In this document: positions 18,672-27,971 of the stretch, piece after piece
Layout of the letters: the number at the start of each line of letters is the position of its first letter
Numbering within the stretch: the first letter of the stretch is position 1
DNA from: Mycobacterium sp. HUMS_12744610
GTDB taxonomy: Bacteria > Actinomycetota > Actinomycetes > Mycobacteriales > Mycobacteriaceae
DNA length: 64,000 nucleotides
Direction of reading: 5' to 3'
Assembly: GCF_041206865.1 (NCBI RefSeq)
Contig: NZ_JBGEDP010000001.1
Coordinates: 2,976,001-3,040,000 of the forward strand
Made by a program: the position numbers and the translations under genes
The notes under the pieces: model-generated
What the model saw: only the letters and a program-made list of their open reading frames with translations
Told to the model about the DNA's origin: nothing
Database searches by the model: none

Positions 18672-19603
18672 AGCCGACGATCGCCGGGTTGCGCGCGTTT
18701 GTCGCGGTGGCCGAGAAGCGGCACTTCAGCAGCGCCGCGCCCGCCCTGGGGGTAAGCCAGTCAACCTTGTCGCAGGCGCTGGCGGCCCTGGAGAACGGGC
18801 TGGGCACCCAGCTGATCGAACGGTCGACGCGGCGTGTCTTCCTGACCCCGGAGGGCGCGGAGTTGCTCCCGCACGCCCAGTCCGTGGTGCATGCGGTGGA
18901 CGCGTTCACCGCTGCCGCGGCGGGCACCGCCGACCCCCTGCAGGCCAGTCTGCGACTGGGCCTGATCCCGACGGTGGCGCCCTACGTGCTGCCCACGGTG
19001 CTGGCCGGGGTCGCCGAGCGGCTTCCCGACCTGACCTTGCGGGTGATCGAGGACCAGACCGAGCGGCTGCTGGCGGCGCTGCGCGAAGGCGGGCTGGATG
19101 CGGCGCTGATCGCGCTGCCCGCCGATGCCGCCGGCATCACAGCGATCCCGATCTACGACGAGGACTTCGTGCTCGCGCTGCCCCCCGGGCACCCGTTGTC
19201 GGGCCGGCGACGGGTCCCGACGACGGCGCTGGCGCAGCTGCCGCTGCTGTTGCTCGACGAGGGTCACTGCCTGCGCGATCAGGCGCTGGACGTCTGCCGG
19301 ATGGCGGGTGTGCGGCCGGAGCTGGCCAACACGCGGGCGGCGTCGCTGTCGACCGCGGTGCAGTGCGCGACCGGCGGGCTGGGCGTGACCCTGATCCCGC
19401 AGACGGCCATCCCGGTCGAGGCGGCGAGAAGCCGGCTGGGGCTCGCCGAGTTCGCCACGCCCCGCCCGGGCCGGCGGATCGGCCTGGTGTTCCGCGCCTC
19501 CAGCGGACGCCACGAGTCCTACCGGCGGCTGGCCGGGATCATCGGCGGGCTGATCGGCTCCGAACACCGGGTGCGCCTCGTGAAAGGCGAACCCATCGAG
19601 TAA
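18653..19603 (+). CDS. oxyR: OxyR, LysR-family peroxide sensor
   Basis: A 316-residue LysR regulator: winged helix ([35 protein letters not shown]) and a two-lobed sensor domain. The sensor region carries Cys in [17 protein letters not shown], matching the redox pair of OxyR, which forms a disulfide with peroxide and activates ahpC. The gene is intact, unlike the naturally broken oxyR of M. tuberculosis. It reads divergently from ahpC, the usual arrangement. Confidence 0.93.
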   Translation: MTDKNYQPTIAGLRAFVAVAEKRHFSSAAPALGVSQSTLSQALAALENGLGTQLIERSTRRVFLTPEGAELLPHAQSVVHAVDAFTAAAAGTADPLQASLRLGLIPTVAPYVLPTVLAGVAERLPDLTLRVIEDQTERLLAALREGGLDAALIALPADAAGITAIPIYDEDFVLALPPGHPLSGRRRVPTTALAQLPLLLLDEGHCLRDQALDVCRMAGVRPELANTRAASLSTAVQCATGGLGVTLIPQTAIPVEAARSRLGLAEFATPRPGRRIGLVFRASSGRHESYRRLAGIIGGLIGSEHRVRLVKGEPIE

Positions 19604-19627
19604 CCCGGACGACTGTAGGTTCTGCGT

Positions 19628-20329
19628 ATGGAGAAGGTGATCGCGGTACTGATGCGGCCCGACGCGGACGACGAATGGTGCGCCCGCCAGCGGGGCCCCG
19701 TTACCGAGGAGCTGTTGGGGTTGGGGGTGGCGGGGCTGGCCGTCAACGTCCGCGACGGCGTGGTGCGCCACTCGCTGATGACGCTGACGACGCTGGACCC
19801 GCCGGTGGCCGCGGTGGTGAGCCTGTGGACTCAGCAGTGCTACGGCGAGCAGGTCCAGGCGGCGCTGCGACTGCTCAGCCGCGAATGCGACCGGCTCGCC
19901 GCCTACCTGGTGACCGAGTCCGTCCCACTCGTGGCTCCGGCGGTCGAGCCCGGCGCTCGCACACCGGGTTTGGCCAACGTGGCGTTGCTCCGCCGGCCCG
20001 CCGGCATGGACCAGGCGACCTGGCTGGCCCGCTGGCAGGGTGACCACACGTCAGTGGCCATCGAGACCCAGTCGACGTTCGGCTACACGCAGAACTGGGT
20101 GGTACGCACCCTGACAGAGGGTGCGCCCGAGATCGCGGCCATCGTCGAGGAGCTGTTCCCCGCCGAGGCGATCACCGACCTGAAGGCGTTCTTCGGCGCC
20201 GCCGACGACGCGGACCTGCAGGACCGCCTCGGCCGGATGGTTGCCAGCACAAGCGCATTCGGCGCCAACGAGAACATCGACACGGTGCCGACCAGCCGGT
20301 ACGTCCTGACCACCCCGTTCAAGGAGTAA
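19628..20329 (+). CDS. EthD-domain protein
   Basis: A 233-residue protein with a ferredoxin-like EthD fold. The C-terminal half contains DQATWLARWQGDHTSVAIETQSTFGYTQN-type sequence, the EthD signature with the conserved W..WxxxH arrangement. EthD partners often act with P450s or dehydrogenases in degradation of ethers or aromatics, but no partner is next to it. It is 24 bases after oxyR and nine bases before an F420-type enzyme; the last two are probably one operon. Confidence 0.75.
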   Translation: MEKVIAVLMRPDADDEWCARQRGPVTEELLGLGVAGLAVNVRDGVVRHSLMTLTTLDPPVAAVVSLWTQQCYGEQVQAALRLLSRECDRLAAYLVTESVPLVAPAVEPGARTPGLANVALLRRPAGMDQATWLARWQGDHTSVAIETQSTFGYTQNWVVRTLTEGAPEIAAIVEELFPAEAITDLKAFFGAADDADLQDRLGRMVASTSAFGANENIDTVPTSRYVLTTPFKE

Positions 20330-20338
20330 GGAGCGCGC

Positions 20339-20782
20339 ATGACGACACTGCGCGACGCCGTGGCGCTGGCGGCGGGGGAGAGCGGGCTGGCGGTGGTGTC
20401 CACCGTCCGCGCCGACGCCACCGTGCAGGCGTCGCTGGTCAACGTCGGCCTGCTGGCGCACCCGGCGACCGGTGAACCCGCGCTGGGTTTTGCGACGTAC
20501 GGCAGAGTCAAGCTCGCGAACCTGCGGGCGCGCCCGCAACTGGCCGTCACGTTCCGCAACGGATGGCGGTGGGCGACGGTCGAGGGCCGCGCAGAGCTGG
20601 CCGGGCCCGACGACACCCCGCCCTGGCCGGTCGACGCCGACCGGCTTCGGCTGCTGCTGCGCGAGGTGTTCACCGCCGCGGGCGGCACCCACGACGACTG
20701 GGACGAATACGACCGCGTGATGGCCGCGGAGCGCCGCGCCGTGGTGCTGATCGCACCGACCCGCGTCTACGGCAACGCCTGA
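20339..20782 (+). CDS. PPOX-class F420-dependent oxidoreductase
   Basis: A 147-residue split-barrel flavin/F420 protein of the TIGR03618 type. Visible marks are LAVVSTVRADATVQASLVNVG at the start and YGRVKLANLRARPQLAVTFRNGWRWATVEGRAEL in the middle. Family members bind F420 and reduce or oxidise small aromatic or quinone substrates. A GGAGCG ribosome site precedes ATG 20339. Confidence 0.85.
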   Translation: MTTLRDAVALAAGESGLAVVSTVRADATVQASLVNVGLLAHPATGEPALGFATYGRVKLANLRARPQLAVTFRNGWRWATVEGRAELAGPDDTPPWPVDADRLRLLLREVFTAAGGTHDDWDEYDRVMAAERRAVVLIAPTRVYGNA

Positions 20783-20805
20783 CCGGCAAACGTTAGGCTG
20801 CAGCG

Positions 20806-21558
20806 GTGATGCTGCAGATCGACGACGACAAGCGGGTGCGGACGCTCACCCTCAACCGGCCCGAGGCGCTCAACGCCTTCAACGAGGCTCTCTACGACGC
20901 CACGGCCGAGGCGCTGCTGGCCGCCGCCGACGATCCCGCGGTCGCCGTCGTCCTGCTGACCGGCACGGGCCGCGGCTTTTCCGCCGGCACGGATCTCACC
21001 GAGATGCAGGCCCGCATCACCGACCCGGGTTTCACTCCCGGAACGCACGGCTTCACCGGACTGATCGAGGCGCTCAGCGCGTTCTCCAAGCCCCTGATCT
21101 GCGCCGTCAACGGAGTCGGGGTGGGCATCGGCGCCACGATCCTGGGCTACGCCGATCTGGTGTTCATGTCGTCGACCGCCCGGCTGAAGTGTCCGTTCAC
21201 CAGCCTGGGCGTGGCCCCCGAGGCGGCGTCGTCATACCTGCTGCCGCAGCTGGTCGGCAGGCAGAACGCCGCCTGGCTGTTGATGTCCTCGGAGTGGGTC
21301 GACGCCGACGAGGCGTTGCGCATGGGCCTGGTCTGGCGGGTCTGCGAGCCGGAGCAGCTGTTGCCCGAAGCGCGTCGGCACGCCGAGATTCTTGCCTCCC
21401 GGCCGATCTCGAGCCTGATGGCCGTCAAGCACACGATGGTCGAGCCGATGCGCCCGGAGATCGCGGCCGCCAGTGCGCGCGAGAACGCCCACTTCGCCGA
21501 GCTGATGGGGGCGCAGGCCAACGCCGCGGCGCTGGCCGACTTCAACAAGGGGCGCTAA
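20806..21558 (+). CDS. Enoyl-CoA hydratase/isomerase
   Basis: A 250-residue crotonase: N-terminal RVRTLTLNRPEALNAFN, oxyanion-hole segments FSAGTDLTEM and VNGVGVGIGATILGYADLVF. The glutamate normally next to the second catalytic position is not obvious (APEAAS), so it could be an isomerase or hydratase of beta-oxidation. Its TAA stop overlaps the stop of the converging bfd gene. Confidence 0.9.
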   Translation: MMLQIDDDKRVRTLTLNRPEALNAFNEALYDATAEALLAAADDPAVAVVLLTGTGRGFSAGTDLTEMQARITDPGFTPGTHGFTGLIEALSAFSKPLICAVNGVGVGIGATILGYADLVFMSSTARLKCPFTSLGVAPEAASSYLLPQLVGRQNAAWLLMSSEWVDADEALRMGLVWRVCEPEQLLPEARRHAEILASRPISSLMAVKHTMVEPMRPEIAAASARENAHFAELMGAQANAAALADFNKGR

Positions 21559-21764
21559 CGCGCCGACGCGGACTCCAGTTCGGCTTCCCGGTCGCCGTCC
21601 CGTTGGGCCGACGCGGCGATGATCGCCCGCAGCGTGCGCCTGCACCGCCCGCAGTCGACGCCGGCGCCACACGCGGCGGCAACCTCTTTCGACGTCGACG
21701 CCCCGCGCGCGACGCACTCGGACACGGTGTGGTTGGTGACCCCGACACACAGGCACACGTACAT
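21555..21764 (-). CDS. bfd: Bacterioferritin-associated ferredoxin (Bfd-like)
   Basis: A 69-residue [2Fe-2S] protein with the Bfd cysteine pattern: CLC at the N-terminus and CGAGVDCGRC at residues 32-41. Bfd reduces bacterioferritin-stored iron for release. ATG 21764 (MYVCLCVGVTN) is the natural start. It diverges from bfrA, and the shared 364-base intergenic region holds two IdeR boxes, which fits coordinated control of iron storage and mobilisation. Confidence 0.92.
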   Translation of the reverse strand: MYVCLCVGVTNHTVSECVARGASTSKEVAAACGAGVDCGRCRRTLRAIIAASAQRDGDREAELESASAR

Positions 21765-21905
21765 CAGCACACCCTCCGCACGCCGGCAGCGTCTCCTTCG
21801 TGACAAGCCCCGAAAACCAGCCCGCGCGACCGCGTTTCGGCCTCACCCAAGCCATCCCGCCGCAACGAGGGCCGAGGTGCAGGTGCCGAGCGCATAGGTC
21901 GCATA

Positions 21906-21948
21906 TTAGTGGAGTCTAACCTAAGTCGATTAGTTGAGTCTAACCTAA
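21906..21948. promoter_or_regulatory. Two tandem IdeR iron boxes
   Basis: TTAGTGGAGTCTAACCTAA at 21906-21924 and TTAGTTGAGTCTAACCTAA at 21930-21948 match the 19-bp IdeR consensus at 15 and 16 positions; their starts are 24 bases apart. They lie about 180 bases before bfrA and 142 bases before bfd. In M. tuberculosis two such boxes let iron-loaded IdeR activate bfrA. The rest of the 21765-22128 gap shows no gene. Confidence 0.88.
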
Positions 21949-22128
21949 CCCGGGTGTTATGTGGGTCACTCTCAGCAACGGCCGCCACGCAATGAGCGCA
22001 GCCATACCTTCCTGGCAGATCGCTCCGCGGCATGGCAAAGTGCGAGTACAGGCGGCTTTGGGGGGCTACAGCCCAGCCTTCCTTGCCCCGGTCAGAACAT
22101 GTCGGCTTTCACACCCTAAGGAGTGACC

Positions 22129-22626
22129 GTGCAAGGTGATCCGGACGTTTTGCGCCTGCTCAACGAGCAGTTGACCAGCGAGCTCACCGCCATCAACCAG
22201 TACTTCCTGCATTCCAAGATGCAGGACAACTGGGGTTTGACCGAGGTGGCCAAGCACACCCGCGAGGAGTCGTTCGACGAGATGCGGCACGCGGAGGCGA
22301 TCACCGACCGCATCCTGCTGCTCGAAGGCCTGCCCAACTACCAGCGCCTGTTCTCGCTGCGCGTCGGGCAGACGCTGCGCGAGCAGTTCGAGGCCGACCT
22401 GGCGATCGAGCACGAGGTGCTGGACCGCCTCAAGCCGGGCATCATCATGTGCCGCGAGAAGCAGGACACCACCACCGCCAACCTCTTCGAGCAGATCGTG
22501 GCCGACGAGGAACTGCACGTCGACTACCTCGAGACACAACTCGAGTTGATGAACAAGCTCGGCGAGGAGCTCTACCTGGCGCAGTGCGTGTCCCGCCCGC
22601 CGGGCTCGCAACAGAACGGGGGTTAA
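22129..22626 (+). CDS. bfrA: Bacterioferritin BfrA
   Basis: A 165-residue heme-binding ferritin of 24 subunits that stores iron as a ferric mineral. It keeps the ferroxidase residues Glu18, Glu51, His54, Glu94, Glu127 and His130 by family position, and Met52 in DEMRHAE for the heme. The sequence follows the M. tuberculosis protein through QCVSRPPG. GTG 22129 is preferred because AAGGAG at 22118-22123 is well spaced from it, while the GTG at 22123 overlaps that site. Confidence 0.96.
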   Translation: MQGDPDVLRLLNEQLTSELTAINQYFLHSKMQDNWGLTEVAKHTREESFDEMRHAEAITDRILLLEGLPNYQRLFSLRVGQTLREQFEADLAIEHEVLDRLKPGIIMCREKQDTTTANLFEQIVADEELHVDYLETQLELMNKLGEELYLAQCVSRPPGSQQNGG

Positions 22627-22667
22627 GCGCGGCTCCGGGGCGCCCCGAGGCCGCCGCCGGCCGGGAC

Positions 22668-22681
22668 TGGAACGTGTTCCA
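22668..22681. promoter_or_regulatory. KstR-type operator upstream of a CMD-family gene
   Basis: TGGAACGTGTTCCA is a perfect palindrome and a full match to the KstR motif TnnAACnnGTTnnA. It lies 32 bases before the start of the next gene. KstR represses sterol-catabolism genes and is released by 3-oxo-cholestenoyl-CoA. Confidence 0.72.
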
Positions 22682-22712
22682 GAAATAGTCGCCGCGGGCG
22701 TACGATCCTGCC

Positions 22713-23207
22713 ATGAGCCGAATCGGAACATTCGCCGACGACGACATAGCCGGCTGGTTCACCAAATCTCCTGACCTCGGTGGCGCCCTCGGCGGCTTCA
22801 GCCAGGCGGTCTACACCAAGAACCGGCTGCCGCTGCGCACCCGGGAGCTCGCCCGCGCGGTCATCGCCCACAACAACGAGTGCATCGTCTGCGTCAACAC
22901 CCGCGACGCCGACGGCCCGGCGGCCGGCGTCGACGAGGAGCTCTACGACCACGCGCCCGAGTGGCGCACGTGGCCCGGCTACAGCGAGCAGGAGCAGCTG
23001 GCGGCCGAGTTCGCCCACCGGTTCGCCACCGAGCACACCGCGCTGCGCGACGACGAGGACTTCTGGAGCCGCTGCTCGCAGCACTTCTCCGACGAGTTGC
23101 TGGCCGACCTGGCCATCTCGTGCGCGCTGTGGGTCGGCATGGGACGGGTGTTGCGCACCCTGGACATCGGCCAGGCCTGCAAGCTGACGCTGCCCAGCCG
23201 CGCATAG
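22713..23207 (+). CDS. Carboxymuconolactone decarboxylase-family protein
   Basis: A 164-residue AhpD-like protein. RLPLRTRELARAVIAHNNECIVCVNTRDADG holds the family redox motif in the form ECIVC (residues 56-60) with an EC-x-x-C pattern. Such proteins act as peroxidase reductants or decarboxylases. The KstR-type box 32 bases before the start suggests control by sterol availability. The following LLM oxidoreductase starts 39 bases downstream and may be co-expressed. Confidence 0.82.
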   Translation: MSRIGTFADDDIAGWFTKSPDLGGALGGFSQAVYTKNRLPLRTRELARAVIAHNNECIVCVNTRDADGPAAGVDEELYDHAPEWRTWPGYSEQEQLAAEFAHRFATEHTALRDDEDFWSRCSQHFSDELLADLAISCALWVGMGRVLRTLDIGQACKLTLPSRA

Positions 23208-23245
23208 GCCGCTCGGGCGTTGTCAGCTGGGCCGCCGGGCCGCCG

Positions 23246-24127
23246 GTGAAGATCCGTTTCGGCGTCGGGCTGGGCGCGACCACCGCGCCCGGCGAGCTCG
23301 CCGGCATCGTCGACCATCTGGAGAGCAGCGGGGTGGACTCGCTGTGGTTCTCCGAGCTGGTGTACTCCCCGGCGGTGGACCCGGTGGTCGGTATGGCGTA
23401 CGCGCTGGCCCGGACGGCGCGGCTGAAGGTCGGCACGTCGGTGGCCGTGCTGCCGGGGCGGCACCCGGTGCTGGTCGCCAAGCAGCTGGCCTCCCTGGCG
23501 GCCGTCGCGCCCGGGCGGGTCCTGCCCGTCTTCGGCCTGCGTTCGGCGATACCGGCCGAGCGCGAGTTGTTCGTGGTTCCCGACGGGAAACGGGCGGCGG
23601 TGTTCGACGAGTCGCTGCGGGTGTTGCGCTCGGCCCTGCTCGACGGCTCGGCCGGCCACGCCGGCGAGTACTTCACCGTGAGCTCGGCCGCGGTCGCGCC
23701 GCGGCCGTCGCCCCCGCTGGACATCTGGCTGGGCGGCTCGGCGCCGGCGGCGTTCCGGCGCATCGGCGCGCTGGCCGACGGCTGGCTGGGCAGCTTCCTG
23801 ACCCCGGACGAGGCGCGGGCCGGGCGCGTGGCCATCCAGGCCGCGGCGGCGCAGGCGGGACGCCGGATCGACCAGGACCACTTCGGCATCTCGTTGGCGG
23901 TGGCCGACGGGGAGTTGTCCCCGGGGCTGGTCGCGGTGGCGTGCCGGCGCCGTCCCGACGTCGACCCCGCCGAGCTGATCGCCGCCGACTGGGACGGGCT
24001 GCATCGCCAACTCGACGGCTACATCGCCGCGGGGTTGTCGAAATTCGTCATCCGGCCGGCGGGCGGCGCCCCGCTGGACGCGTTCATCGACCGCTTCGTC
24101 GCCGAGTTGCTCGACCGCCAGAACTGA
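23246..24127 (+). CDS. LLM-class F420-dependent oxidoreductase
   Basis: A 293-residue luciferase-like TIM-barrel enzyme using coenzyme F420. Marks are VDSLWFSELVYSPAVDP, ARLKVGTSVAVLPGRHPVLVAKQLASL and PLDIWLGGSAPAAFRRIGALADGWLG. It resembles the TIGR03854 group known from mycobacteria. GTG 23246 (VKIRFGVGLGAT) places the first beta strand correctly. The substrate is unknown; the neighbouring KstR box hints at lipid or sterol metabolism. Confidence 0.88.
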   Translation: MKIRFGVGLGATTAPGELAGIVDHLESSGVDSLWFSELVYSPAVDPVVGMAYALARTARLKVGTSVAVLPGRHPVLVAKQLASLAAVAPGRVLPVFGLRSAIPAERELFVVPDGKRAAVFDESLRVLRSALLDGSAGHAGEYFTVSSAAVAPRPSPPLDIWLGGSAPAAFRRIGALADGWLGSFLTPDEARAGRVAIQAAAAQAGRRIDQDHFGISLAVADGELSPGLVAVACRRRPDVDPAELIAADWDGLHRQLDGYIAAGLSKFVIRPAGGAPLDAFIDRFVAELLDRQN

Positions 24128-24157
24128 TCCGGCGCTCCGGGCTGCACAATGACTGCC

Positions 24158-25509
24158 ATGACCGGCACCCCGCTCGCCGCCGCGGCGATCGCCCAGCTCG
24201 AGGCCGAAGGCGTCGACACCGTCATCGGCACCGTCGTCAACGCGGCGGGGCTGACTTTGGCCAAGACGGTGCCGATCCGGCGCACCAACACCTTCGCCGA
24301 CCCCGGGCTGGGCGCCAGCCCCTCCTGGCACGGCTTCGCGATCGACCAGACCGGCATCGCCTTCACCGACGACATCGGCGTCGTCGGCGATCAGCGCCTG
24401 CGCATCGACCTGTCGGGGCTGCGCATTGTCGGCCACGGGCTGGCCTGGGCGCCCGCCGCCTTCTACGAGCAGGACGGCACGCCCGTGCCCGCGTGTGGCC
24501 GCGGCACGCTCGGCCGGATCGAGGCCGCGCTCACCGAGGCCGGCATCGAGGCGCTGATCGGCCACGAGATCGAGTTCCTGCTGGTCGATCCCGCCGGGGA
24601 CAGGCTGCCCTCGGCGCTCTGGGCGCAGTACGGGCTGGCCGGCGTCCTCGAGCACGAGGCGTTCGTGCGCGACGTCAATTCCTCGGCCACGGCCGCCGGG
24701 ATCGCGATCGAGCAGTTCCACCCCGAATACGGGGCCAACCAGTTCGAGATCTCGCTGGCGCCGCATTCGCCGGTGGCCGCCGCCGACCAGCTGGTGCTGA
24801 TGCGACTGGTCGTCGCCCGCGCCGCCCGCCGTCACGGGCTGCGCATCAGCCTGTCTCCGACACCGTTTGCGGGCAGCGTCGGATCGGGCGCGCACCAACA
24901 CTTTTCGCTCACCATGCCGGAGGGGCCGCTGTTCTCCGACGGATCGGGCACCGAGGGCATGACCGCGGCCGGGGAGAGCGCACTGGGGGGGTGGTGCGCG
25001 GCCTGCGCGAGGCGCAGGGCGTGCTGTGCGGGTCGATCGTGTCCGGTCTGCGGATGCTGCCCGGCAACTGGGCCGGCGCCTACACGTGTTGGGGCACCGA
25101 GAACCGGGAGGCCGCGGTGCGCTTCGTCAGGGCAGGCCCCGGCACCGCGTACGGGGGCAACGCCGAGGTGAAGATCGTCGACCCGTCGGCGAACCCCTAT
25201 CTGGCGTCCGCGGCGATCCTGGGCCTGGCGCTCGACGGGATCAAGAACCAGGTGCCGTTGCCGGCGCAGGCTACCGTGGATCCGGCGAAACTCTCCGAAT
25301 CCGACCGCGACCGCGACGGCATCGCCGGGCTGGCCACCGACCAGGCCGAAGTGATTGCCGCGCTGGATGATTCGGCGTTGATGCGGGGAATCCTGGGCGA
25401 CGCGGCCGTGGACGCGGTCGTCGCGGTGCGCCGCCTCGAGCATCATTACTACGGCGACCTCGGCCCCGAGCAACTCGCCGACAAGTTCCGGATGGCCTGG
25501 AGCCTGTGA
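24158..25509 (+). pseudogene. glnA3: GlnA3-type glutamine synthetase, frameshifted in a G run
   Basis: A glutamine synthetase-like ligase of about 450 residues (GlnA3 clade, gamma-glutamylation of polyamines in characterised relatives). The first frame runs from MTGTPLAAAA through GHEIEFLL, HPEYGANQFEIS and SGAHQHFSL to SALGG; the last 170 residues (VRGLREAQGVLCGSIVSGLR, then PGNWAGAYTCWGTENREAAVR) continue in another frame. The switch is in seven G at 24985-24991, where eight G would restore ALGGVVRGLREA. This could be a mutation or a consensus error. Synteny with Rv1878 supports the name. Confidence 0.82.
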
Positions 25510-26615
25510 GCGGGCTGGCGCGGCGCATCGACGACGCGGCGTTGATCGATCAGCACGTCCACGGCTGTTGGTTGACGGCGGGGGACCGGGCTCGGTTCGA
25601 GAACGCGCTGAACGAGGCCAACACCGGGCCGCTCGCCGAGTTCGACTCCGGGTTCGACTCCCAGCTGGGCTTCGCGATACGCGCTCATTGCGCCCCCGTC
25701 CTCGGGCTGCCCAGACACGCTGCGGCCGAAGAGTATTGGGAGCGCCGCAGCCGGTACAGCGAGATCGAGCTGGCGCGCCTTTTCCTGTCGTCGGCGGGGG
25801 TGAGCGACTGGCTGGTCGACACCGGGGTCGGCGGTGACGTCGCCGACGTGGCGGAACTGGAAGCGTTGTCGGGCAACCGTGCCCGCGAGATCGTCCGCCT
25901 CGAGGAGGTGGCCGAGCAGGCCGCGCAGGCCCCCGGCGACTACGCGGCGGCGTTCGGCGAGATCTTGCACCGGCGCGCGGCAGCGGCGGTCGGCACCAAG
26001 TCGATACTGGCCTACCGGGGTGGGTTCGACGGCGACCTGACCGAGCCGTCGGCCGCGGAGGTCGCCCGCGCCGCCGGCCGCTGGCGCGACCGGGGCGGGG
26101 TGCGGTTGGACGACCGCGTGCTGCTGCGCTTCGGGCTGCACCAGGGGTTGCGTCTCGGCCTGCCGCTGCAACTGCACGTCGGCTTCGGTGACCGGGACTG
26201 CGATCTGCACAAGGCCAATCCGCTTCTCCTGCTGGATTTTCTGCGGCAAACCGACACCCCGATCGTGCTGCTGCACTGCTACCCCTACGAGCGGGAGGCA
26301 GGCTACCTGGCGCAGGCGTTCAACCACGTCTACGTCGACGGGGGCCTGAGCATCAACCATCTGGGGGCCCGCGGACCGGCGTTCATCGCCCGGCTGCTGG
26401 AGATGGCGCCCTTCCGCAAGATCCTCTACTCGTCGGACGGGTTCGGGCCGGCGGAGCTGCACTTCCTCGGTGCCAGGCTGTGGCGCAACGGCATTCACCG
26501 GGTGCTGCGCGGCTTCGTCGACACCGGCGACTGGAGCGAGGCCGACGCGCTGCGGGTGGTCGACCTGATCGCCCGCGTCAACGCCACGCGCGTCTACCGC
26601 CTGGGCGCGCGCTAG
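25506..26615 (+). CDS. Amidohydrolase-family protein (Rv1879-like)
   Basis: A 369-residue amidohydrolase of the TIM-barrel type that usually pairs with glnA3. Metal-binding marks are DQHVHG (residues 16-21), LHVGFGD near residue 222, LLHCYPYEREAG near residue 255 and SSDGFGP near residue 310. The GTG start overlaps the glnA3 stop as GTGA, indicating translational coupling. It may remove or transfer the gamma-glutamyl product. Its stop shares the palindrome CTAG with the converging methyltransferase. Confidence 0.85.
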   Translation: MSGLARRIDDAALIDQHVHGCWLTAGDRARFENALNEANTGPLAEFDSGFDSQLGFAIRAHCAPVLGLPRHAAAEEYWERRSRYSEIELARLFLSSAGVSDWLVDTGVGGDVADVAELEALSGNRAREIVRLEEVAEQAAQAPGDYAAAFGEILHRRAAAAVGTKSILAYRGGFDGDLTEPSAAEVARAAGRWRDRGGVRLDDRVLLRFGLHQGLRLGLPLQLHVGFGDRDCDLHKANPLLLLDFLRQTDTPIVLLHCYPYEREAGYLAQAFNHVYVDGGLSINHLGARGPAFIARLLEMAPFRKILYSSDGFGPAELHFLGARLWRNGIHRVLRGFVDTGDWSEADALRVVDLIARVNATRVYRLGAR

Positions 26616-27340
26616 TCGAGGCGCGTCGCCGCGACCACCCAGATCGGCATGTGGACCCGATAGTCGTGCAGCAGCGGCCCGATGACGGCGAGCTGATCCT
26701 GCAGCGGCTTCATCCGCCGCTCCCAGGCCGGGTCGGAGCCCACATTCTCCATGCGGGTCAGGGTTTCGGGCCCGAAGCGGGCAACGTAGGTGGAGGTTCC
26801 GAGGTGGTCGAGGCGCCACCGCCCCGCACCGAGCACGCGCTCGAAGTTGTCGGGCACCAACCCGTCCCACTGGATGCCGTTGACGTTGTGGCGGCCGAAC
26901 TCGAACATGAACAGCCGCGCCCCCGGCGCGGTGGCCCGGTGCAGGGCCTGCACGTAGCGGGTCTGGATGTCCTCGTCGTCGAGGAAGACATGGTAGAAGG
27001 CGCTGTCGACGACCGTGTCGAAGCGGCCCTCGAAGCCGTCCAGTTCGGTGGCGTCGGCGACCTGGAAGTCCACCGCGACCCCGGCCTCGGCGGCCCTGCG
27101 CCTGGCCTGCTCGATCGCCGACGCCGACCCGTCGATCCCGGTGGTGGAGTAGCCCTTCGACGCGAAGTAGATGGCGTGATAGCCCGGACCGGTGCCCGGG
27201 TCGAGCACCCGACCGCGCAATCCGCCGAAGGCCACCAACTGCTGGACCACCGGTTGCGGCCCGCCGATGTCCCAGGGGACGCGGCTGGGCTCGGACTGCC
27301 CGTAGAGCGCTTCGAAATCCATGTGGGGCCGATCGCTCAT
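26612..27340 (-). CDS. Class I SAM-dependent methyltransferase
   Basis: A 242-residue methyltransferase. The SAM site is VLDPGTGPGYHAIYFASKGYSTTGIDGS near residues 40-68, followed by AVDFQVADATELDGFEGRFD and TVVDSAFYHVF. It begins with the DIGGPQPVVQQLVAFG segment often seen in actinobacterial small-molecule methyltransferases. Substrate unknown. It reads away from the damaged reading frame at 27456. Confidence 0.88.
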   Translation of the reverse strand: MSDRPHMDFEALYGQSEPSRVPWDIGGPQPVVQQLVAFGGLRGRVLDPGTGPGYHAIYFASKGYSTTGIDGSASAIEQARRRAAEAGVAVDFQVADATELDGFEGRFDTVVDSAFYHVFLDDEDIQTRYVQALHRATAPGARLFMFEFGRHNVNGIQWDGLVPDNFERVLGAGRWRLDHLGTSTYVARFGPETLTRMENVGSDPAWERRMKPLQDQLAVIGPLLHDYRVHMPIWVVAATRLD

Positions 27341-27455
27341 CAGCTTCCCCTTTTGTAGACAGCTGCGTTCCCTAACACGGCCGAGCCTAACTCGCTGCGC
27401 CGGGGCCCGCCAGCGGAAGATTCACCTTGTCGGTCCCCGTGCGCACAATCGGAGC

Positions 27456-27960
27456 GTGAGCCGGGACGACGACACCGCCGAGGTAGTGGACGCCACGGAA
27501 GCGATCGACCCTCCACCGCCGTCCGTGTTGTACGCCTGGGGCGACGAACCCGAGCAGGCGTGGCGACACCACGGCTCGTCCCTGCCGCGCAGGCTGGCCG
27601 GCATCCACACCCGCGCCGAAAGCGGCGCCACCCCAGGCGCCTCCGCCGACCAAGGCAGCCCCGCCACCGGCGCGGCCGGTGCCACAGGTCCAGTCGGCAC
27701 CGCCGGTCCCGCAGTTCCCACCCGAGGCCGAGCAGAGATCTGCCGATGCACTGCACAGCGACCACGGCACGTGGCTGCGAAATCCCCTGCACGCCAACGC
27801 GCAGGCGGAACAACTCTGCAGCGACCTGGCCGATGGCGGTCGCGTCGACGGCTACATCAGGGGAAAGATGCGCAAGAGTCCACAGCTGACGCCGCAGGAG
27901 GCGACGCGGGCGGTGTGGGACACCGTGGACGCCTACCGCCCGCGGTACGACGACAGATAG
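27456..27960 (+). pseudogene. Frameshifted mycobacterial acidic/proline-rich protein
   Basis: A GTG at 27456 opens VSRDDDTAEVVDATEAIDPP and PSVLYAWGDEPEQAWRHHG, the usual start of mycobacterial membrane-anchored DUF732-like proteins. About 50 residues on, the proline-rich stretch PKAAPPQAPPPTKAAPPPAR and the C-terminal domain (QLCSDLADGGRVDGYIRGKM and then KSPQLTPQEATRAVWDTVDAY) lie in another frame, ending at 27960. The transmembrane segment expected between them is missing. A deletion plus frame change is likely; the family assignment is tentative. Confidence 0.5.
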
Positions 27961-27971
27961 GGGAACCCGAG

